From Streptomyces canus (GTDB lineage Bacteria > Actinomycetota > Actinomycetes > Streptomycetales > Streptomycetaceae), in contig NZ_JAUSWW010000001.1 of assembly GCF_030815415.1 (NCBI RefSeq), positions 8,928,001-8,992,000 on the forward strand: a DNA stretch of 64,000 nucleotides, in the 5' to 3' direction. Position numbers and translations under genes: made by a program. Shown here piece by piece: positions 59,501-64,000 of this stretch. Positions within the stretch are counted from its first letter, which is position 1, and the number at the start of each line of letters is the position of its first letter. Below the pieces are notes generated by a model. The model was not told the origin of the DNA. It saw nothing but the letters and a program-made list of their open reading frames with translations, and did not search any database.

Positions 59501-60673
59501 TCAACTACGGGGCAGCCACCCGGACTTGGCCCGCAGGACGAAGGCGACAGCGCCCGCACCGAGCCCGGCGGCGCCCGTGATCGCCGCCGTCCGCGACCAG
59601 CCGGGCTCGTCGTCCGGGACGACCGCGGCGGTCGCGGGCGCCGGGTCGGGCCCCGGCCGCGGCCGGACCCGCAGCGCGTCCAGGGAACCCACCGGTTCGA
59701 CGCGCCCCGCCGCCGCGAACCCCCAGTCGAGCAGTGCGCGCGCCTCCTCGTACACGGCGAAGCCTCCGCCCGTCTGAGGGTTCATCACGGTGACGACGAG
59801 CCCGCGGCCACCCCGCTCGGCGGCGGCGACGAGGGTGTTGCCCGCGTTGCTGGTGTAGCCGTTCTTGACCCCGACCAGCCCGTCGTAGGGCTCCACGCCG
59901 TCGGCGCCGGTGAGCAGCCGGTTGGTGTTCTGGATGTCGTACGACCAGCCGCCGCCACCGGGGAACTTCGCCTCGACCGTGCCGCAGTACCGGGCGAAGT
60001 CCGGGTTGTGCAGGCCCGCTCGCCCGAACACGGCGAGGTCGTACGCGGACGAGACCTGACCGGGTGTGTCGTACCCGTCGGGCGAGCGGACGTGGGTGTC
60101 GAGGGTGCCGAGCGCTCGGGCCTTGGCCTGCATCCGGGTGGCCGTGAAGCGCCAGCCGCCGCTGAGCCGGGCCAGCACGTGCACGGCGTCGTTCCCGGAG
60201 TTGAGGAACACCCCGCGCCACAGATCGGCGACCCGGTACGTCTGCCCTTCCCGTACCCCGACGAGGCTGCTGCCGGCCCCGACGTCCGCCAGCTCCTCGT
60301 TCCCGACCTTGTGCCGGATGCCACCGGGCAGGGTGGGCAGCACGGCGAGTGCGAAGAGCGTCTTGAGCGTGCTGGCGGGCGGCAGCTTGCGATGCGCGTC
60401 GTGCGCGGCGAGCACCTCCCCGCTCTCCGTGTCGGCCACGACCCACGACAGGGCGGAGACGTCCGGCACCCGGGGTGCGTCCCGGTGCGGGCGGACCTGT
60501 GTGCCGGAGCCGTACAGCAGTGCGGGCCGCACGGCCGCGGCCCGCGGGCCGCCGGGCGCATCGGGGTCGGAGCCCGTGCGAGCGGCCGCCGAGAGGGGGG
60601 CGAGCGCCAGCAGGCCCGCCGTGCACAGGGCGCAGGCCGACACGGCAACCCGGGAGGTAGATCCGATAGTCAT
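59501..60673 (-). CDS. D-alanyl-D-alanine carboxypeptidase (peptidase S11)
   Basis: A 390-residue low-molecular-weight penicillin-binding protein. Signal peptide, then the S11 domain with all three motifs: SxxK as S101-TLK104, SGN at 159-161, and KNG at 270-272 (KTG in most relatives). The C-terminus has a proline-rich stretch and one membrane helix (AAITGAAGLGAGAVAFVLRA) with an Arg/Lys end, a usual Streptomyces anchor. It trims peptidoglycan pentapeptides outside the membrane. ATG start at 60673. It lies downstream of the rho-like gene on the same strand with an 83-base gap. Confidence 0.92.
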   Translation of the reverse strand: MTIGSTSRVAVSACALCTAGLLALAPLSAAARTGSDPDAPGGPRAAAVRPALLYGSGTQVRPHRDAPRVPDVSALSWVVADTESGEVLAAHDAHRKLPPASTLKTLFALAVLPTLPGGIRHKVGNEELADVGAGSSLVGVREGQTYRVADLWRGVFLNSGNDAVHVLARLSGGWRFTATRMQAKARALGTLDTHVRSPDGYDTPGQVSSAYDLAVFGRAGLHNPDFARYCGTVEAKFPGGGGWSYDIQNTNRLLTGADGVEPYDGLVGVKNGYTSNAGNTLVAAAERGGRGLVVTVMNPQTGGGFAVYEEARALLDWGFAAAGRVEPVGSLDALRVRPRPGPDPAPATAAVVPDDEPGWSRTAAITGAAGLGAGAVAFVLRAKSGWLPRS

Positions 60674-60756
60674 ACCGCAAACCTAGGAATGGACCGGCCC
60701 TGTACCCCGCTGCCCGGGCCGTGCGGGGCGCCCGAGCACCCGGACGGGGGAGTGGG

Positions 60757-61896
60757 TCAGCCGCTGGGCAGCGTCGGCAGGACGCGGCGCAGGAACGTCG
60801 CGTTGTCCGGGGTCTCGCGCATGCGCTCCAGGAGGGTTTCCAGGCTGGGCTGGCCGTCGCGGGTCTGGAGGGCCCGGCGCAGGCCGCGTACGGCCGTCAA
60901 CTCGACCGGGGGCAGCAGGAGTTCCTCGCGGCGGGTGCCGGAGGGGTTGATGGCGACGGCCGGGAAGACGCGGCGGGAGGCGAGTTCGCGGTCGAGGCGG
61001 AGCTCCATGTTGCCGGTGCTCTTGAGCTCCTCGAAGAAGAAGTCGTCGGCACGGGAGCCGGTCTCCACCAGGGCGGTGGCGAGGATGGTGAGCGAGCCGC
61101 CCTCCTCGGCGGCCCGGGCGGCGCCGAAGAACCGCTTGGGGCCGATGAGCGCGGTCGCGTCCACGCCGCCGCTGAGGGTGCGGCCACCGGCGGCGGCCGC
61201 GTTGTTGTGCGCCCGGCACAGCCGGGTCAGCGGGTCGAGCAGGATCACGACGTCCTCGCCGTCCTCGACGAGCCGCTTGGCCCGCTCGATCACGAGGTCC
61301 GCGAGCGCGATGTGCTGCTTGGGCGTGCGGTCGAAGGTGGAGGCGTACACCTCGCCGCGCACGGAGCGCCGCATGTCGGTGACTTCCTCGGGGCGCTCGT
61401 CGAGCAGCACGACCATCAGCCGGCACTCGGGGTGGTTGCCGGCGACGGCCGCCGCGATCTGCTGGAGGAGGACCGTCTTGCCGGTCTTGGGCGGGGCGAC
61501 GATCAGACCGCGCTGACCCTTGCCCACGGGGGCGATGAGGTCGGCGACCCGGCCGGTGAGACCGGACGCCGGATGTTCGAGGCGGATGCGCTGGCTGGGG
61601 TGCAGCGGCGTCAGGTCGTGGAAGTGGCGGCGGCCGCGCAGGTCGTCGGGGGTGCGGCCGTTGATCCGGGCGACCTCGGTGAGGGCGCGCTGGGTGCCGC
61701 GCACGCCGTCGACGACGTCGCCCTTGCGCAGACCGTACGTGCGGATCAGCGCGGGGGAGACCTGGAGGTCGGACGGCAGGGGCAGCATGCTCTCGGCGCG
61801 CAGCAGACCCTTCCCGTGCGCGTCGATGTCGAGGACGCCGGTGGCGGCGCGGACCGGGAGCTGCTGGACAGTGGGGTGTTCGAGTGTGACGGTCAT
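60757..61896 (-). CDS. rho: Short Rho-type transcription termination factor
   Basis: A 379-residue Rho. It has the cold-shock-like RNA-binding part (GVLDIDAHGKGLLRAESMLPLPSDLQVSPALIRTYGLRKGD, ~20-60), Walker A APPKTGKT (~134-141), catalytic LLDERPEEVTDM, Walker B VVILLDPLTR (D221), the Q-loop region LSGGVDATALIGPKRFFGAARAAEEGGSLTI and the R-loop. It lacks the long Arg/Asp-rich N-terminal extension of the main Streptomyces Rho (over 600 residues), so it is probably a second copy. ATG 61896 has AAAGGA about 9 bases before it; a GTG 24 bases upstream is also open. About 240 bases without a gene (61897-62137) precede it and may be a regulatory 5' region. Confidence 0.92.
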   Translation of the reverse strand: MTVTLEHPTVQQLPVRAATGVLDIDAHGKGLLRAESMLPLPSDLQVSPALIRTYGLRKGDVVDGVRGTQRALTEVARINGRTPDDLRGRRHFHDLTPLHPSQRIRLEHPASGLTGRVADLIAPVGKGQRGLIVAPPKTGKTVLLQQIAAAVAGNHPECRLMVVLLDERPEEVTDMRRSVRGEVYASTFDRTPKQHIALADLVIERAKRLVEDGEDVVILLDPLTRLCRAHNNAAAAGGRTLSGGVDATALIGPKRFFGAARAAEEGGSLTILATALVETGSRADDFFFEELKSTGNMELRLDRELASRRVFPAVAINPSGTRREELLLPPVELTAVRGLRRALQTRDGQPSLETLLERMRETPDNATFLRRVLPTLPSG

Positions 61897-62137
61897 GGTG
61901 GTCGGTCCTTTCGAGGACACAGGGCATGGGACATGCTGAAGGAAGGGGAGTGCCGCGGACTTCGGGAAGGCGGACAGAAGGCCTTCGGGCGGCGGAGAGA
62001 CACCTCGGAAACGGCGAGGACCGTCGACTGCGAGGTGAGGGGAGAGCCGGTACGACGACCGGCGAACTGAAGGTGAATCGGCACCGGCGCCCAGGACCGG
62101 GCGTACACAGGTGCTAACGGGACGGTACCACGGTGGT

Positions 62138-62965
62138 TCAGCGTGTGGCGAGGAGTCCGTAGAGAAGCGGGATCAGCGGCTCGGGGAGACGCCACCAGCC
62201 GGACGGGGTGCGGACCATCTGCGGCCAGCGCGGCCAGGGAAGCTCGTCGCTCTCCCGGAGCCGCCGAATGGCCAGTCCTGCCCCGGTCAACGCATTGATG
62301 ACCTCGTCTATTCCGTGCATCCACTCATAGCTGTCGGTGGCGTCCGCCACGGCCGGCCCGTCGGTGTAGGTGTGCGTCGCGTCACGGTGCACGGCGTCAC
62401 CCCTGCCCAGATAGTCGTGCCGGAGCAGCAGCTCGGGCCCCTCACCCGGGGCGGGCTTCGGTCCCAGCGAGTTGAGCAGCGGATGGAACTCGACGAGGTA
62501 CAACCGCCCGCCCGGACGCAGCAGTTGAGCGACGACACCCGCCCACCGCTCCAGGTCGGGCAGGTAGCACAGCGCACCCTTCCCGGTGTACACGACGTCG
62601 AACTGCCGCCCGTCGAGCGCCTCGACGGCGTCGTAGACATTGGCCTGCACGTAGGTGACGTCCAGCCCCGCCTTCGCCGCGATGTCCCGCGCGGCCGCCA
62701 CCGACGCCGCCGAGAAGTCCAGGCCGGTCGCCCGGGCCCCGCGCCGGACGAAGGCGATCGTCTCGGTGCCGAGATGGCACTGGAGGTGGAGCACGTCGCG
62801 GCCGCCCAGCTCGCCGAGGTCGTCCCACTCGAAGCCGGCGAACCAGCGCGCGGGATCGAGATCCTGGTCGAGACCGTAGAAGCGGCTGGCGAGGTGGACG
62901 GGGGTACGGGCGTCCCAGTTGGCCTGGTTGGCCCGCATGAACCGCGCGTGCTCGTCGGTGCTCAT
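62138..62965 (-). CDS. Class-I SAM-dependent methyltransferase
   Basis: A 275-residue methyltransferase: motif I as DVLHLQCHLGTETIAFVRRGARATGLDFS, motif II-like FDVVYTGKGALCYLPDLERWAGVVAQLLRPGGRLYLVEFHPLL. It belongs to the small-molecule methyltransferases with the LQCHLGTET signature. ATG 62965 is preferred over TTG 62977 because GGATGG lies just upstream. The substrate is unknown. It appears to be a single-gene unit upstream of rho. Confidence 0.87.
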   Translation of the reverse strand: MSTDEHARFMRANQANWDARTPVHLASRFYGLDQDLDPARWFAGFEWDDLGELGGRDVLHLQCHLGTETIAFVRRGARATGLDFSAASVAAARDIAAKAGLDVTYVQANVYDAVEALDGRQFDVVYTGKGALCYLPDLERWAGVVAQLLRPGGRLYLVEFHPLLNSLGPKPAPGEGPELLLRHDYLGRGDAVHRDATHTYTDGPAVADATDSYEWMHGIDEVINALTGAGLAIRRLRESDELPWPRWPQMVRTPSGWWRLPEPLIPLLYGLLATR

Positions 62966-63053
62966 CAGGCCATCCAACCGGAAGAGCCCGCACCCTGGGC
63001 CGCATACCAGCCATTGGCCCCCCGATGGCGGTTCGCGGACGTATGCCGTGACG

Positions 63054-63455
63054 TCAGGAGGCGGAGCTCGCCTCGGCCTCCTTCGCGATCCGCTCGAACT
63101 GGGCGCCCATGGCCTCCGCGAGGGCCTGGGCGCCCGACAACGGCCGCACCATGACCGTGAGTTCGTCGATCAGACCGTCTTCATTGACGTGAATGAAGTC
63201 GCAGCCCGTCAGCGCGCGGTCGCCCATCCGGGCGGCGAACACCAGAGCATGGTCGCGGCCGTCGGCCCCGGTGAGCTCGCGCTCGTAGCGGAAGTCCTCG
63301 AAGACCCGGGAGACGCCCCGCAGGATCGCCGCCGTGATCGCCTTGCCGGGGTAAGGCTTGAAGACGACCGGGCTGGTGAAGACGACGTCCTCCGCCAGCA
63401 GCGCCTCGACCGCATCGAAGTCCCACGCCTCGACGGCCTCACGGAAAGCGCGCAT
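63054..63455 (-). CDS. SnoaL/NTF2-like protein
   Basis: A 133-residue cone-shaped NTF2-fold protein: MRAFREAVEAWDFDAVEALLAEDVVFTSPVVFKPYPGK, DFRYERELTGADGRDHALVFAARMGDRALTGCDFIHVNEDGLI. Family members are cyclases, isomerases or binding proteins; no catalytic set is evident. ATG start with GAGGT upstream. A perfect AT-rich palindrome lies 18 bases before the start. Confidence 0.82.
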   Translation of the reverse strand: MRAFREAVEAWDFDAVEALLAEDVVFTSPVVFKPYPGKAITAAILRGVSRVFEDFRYERELTGADGRDHALVFAARMGDRALTGCDFIHVNEDGLIDELTVMVRPLSGAQALAEAMGAQFERIAKEAEASSAS

Positions 63456-63472
63456 ACGACCTCACCTCATAG

Positions 63473-63484
63473 TCAATTAATTGA
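63473..63484. promoter_or_regulatory. AT-rich palindrome, possible MarR/TetR operator
   Basis: TCAATTAATTGA is a perfect 12-base palindrome of A/T-rich sequence in the region shared by the SnoaL-like gene and the divergent methyltransferase. Such AT-rich symmetry is unusual in this genome and marks a likely regulator site. Confidence 0.55.
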
Positions 63485-63552
63485 ATATTCGCGCCCCACG
63501 GTATGCCTCGGCCCGCGGCGTGTCCATGGGGGCGCTCCCCTAAGCTGACGCG

Positions 63553-64000
63553 ATGTTCAGCCCAGAAGGCCCGAGCCTCCGCGAACTCGCCGTCCAGGCC
63601 CTGTCCTCCGTGGAGCGTGGCTACGACCTCCTCGCCCCGAAGTTCGACCACACGCCCTTCCGGACCCCGGACTCGGTGCTCGACTCCGTCGCGCGGGCGC
63701 TGCGGCGGACCGGGCCCTTCGACGCCGGGCTCGACCTGTGCTGCGGCACCGGGGCGGGGGTGGAGGTGCTCGCGCGGGTCTGCCGGGAGAGCGTCACCGG
63801 CGTGGACTTCAGTGCCGGCATGCTCGACGTCGCCCGCGAGCGTGAGCGGCCCGCCGGGCCCCGGGTCGACTGGGTCCGAGCGGACGCCCGCGCGCTGCCC
63901 TTCCGGCCCGCCTTCGATCTCGTCGTCAGCTTCGGGGCCTTCGGGCACTTCCTGCCGGGGGAGCTGCCGGGACTGTTCGGCCAGGTCCGCTCCGTACTGC
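63553..64000 (+). CDS. SAM-dependent methyltransferase, runs off the window
   Basis: The first 149 residues of a class-I methyltransferase: GLDLCCGTGAGVEVLARVCRESVTGVDFSAGMLDVARERE (motif I and acidic loop) and RADARALPFRPAFDLVVSFGAFGHFLPGELPGLFGQVRSVL (motif II/III). ATG 63553 is the likely start, near the palindrome at 63473. The C-terminal part lies beyond the right edge. Confidence 0.85.
   Translation, partial: MFSPEGPSLRELAVQALSSVERGYDLLAPKFDHTPFRTPDSVLDSVARALRRTGPFDAGLDLCCGTGAGVEVLARVCRESVTGVDFSAGMLDVARERERPAGPRVDWVRADARALPFRPAFDLVVSFGAFGHFLPGELPGLFGQVRSVL

Noticed and set aside
58979..61516. 845-codon plus-strand frame over the carboxypeptidase and rho genes
   Set aside because: Antisense shadow, apart from the short GT87-like piece at its start, which is listed separately.
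1..64000. CRISPR arrays, tRNA and rRNA genes
   Set aside because: No regularly spaced repeats, cloverleaf-like sequence or rRNA-like stretch was seen in reading the window.

Overview
The window is a stretch of Streptomyces chromosome. Base composition is very high in G+C with strong G/C preference at third codon positions. GTG and TTG starts are common, many neighbouring genes overlap by 4 bases, and LacI/TetR/MarR/GntR regulators and secreted glycosidases are abundant. Sugar ABC systems here have no ATPase of their own, as expected when a shared MsiK-type ATPase serves them.

Left part (1-17938): an IS3-family element enters from the left edge and ends at 1036, inside a secreted glycosidase gene that keeps only its N-terminal part. 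Next come a LacI-type repressor and a sugar ABC operon (lipoprotein binding protein, two permeases, GH127 beta-L-arabinofuranosidase). A secreted GH30 endo-galactanase with lectin-like accessory domains converges on it. The interrupted gene and the ABC operon share a -35/-10/operator arrangement with nearly the same 15-base site, so they were probably one regulon for arabinogalactan-type plant polysaccharide. A secreted M19-like hydrolase with a carbohydrate-binding tail, a TetR regulator, a Tat-exported six-hairpin glycosidase-like protein, a SLOG-fold protein and a GAPDH follow.

Middle (18011-28730): a decayed SpoIIE/PP2C phosphatase, 6-phosphogluconate dehydrogenase with a one-base frameshift at its start, a MarR regulator, a two-subunit molybdenum hydroxylase, an NCS1 permease broken by another one-base insertion and coupled to an isochorismatase-family hydrolase, two small proteins, and an AraC regulator. 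Both one-base insertions are an extra C, so sequence error must be considered.

Sulfur locus (28817-38671): nine tightly coupled minus-strand genes encode an alpha/beta hydrolase, a sulfurtransferase, an SsuC/SsuB transporter, two different sulfonate-type binding lipoproteins, an SsuD-like flavin monooxygenase, an acyl-CoA-dehydrogenase-like flavoprotein and an FAD-linked oxidase. A LysR gene is divergent. The leader region encodes a 28-residue Cys-containing peptide of the Streptomyces sulfur-leader type, followed by a G-poor pyrimidine-rich tract.

Beta-1,4-galactan locus (41293-49411): SBP, two permeases and a LacI regulator diverge from a GH42 beta-galactosidase and a secreted GH53 endo-galactanase. 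Around it are small regulator loci with clear operators and several gene remnants.

Right part (49841-64000): an ArsR-like/SMP-30 pair, a CrcB-DUF190-CrcB fluoride-export operon, undecaprenyl-diphosphatase, and a GntR-controlled cluster for asparagine/aspartate/glutamine use (permease, asparaginase, aspartase, glutaminase). These are followed by a D-Ala-D-Ala carboxypeptidase, a short second-type Rho factor, two methyltransferases and a SnoaL-like protein. No rRNA, tRNA or CRISPR array was seen.
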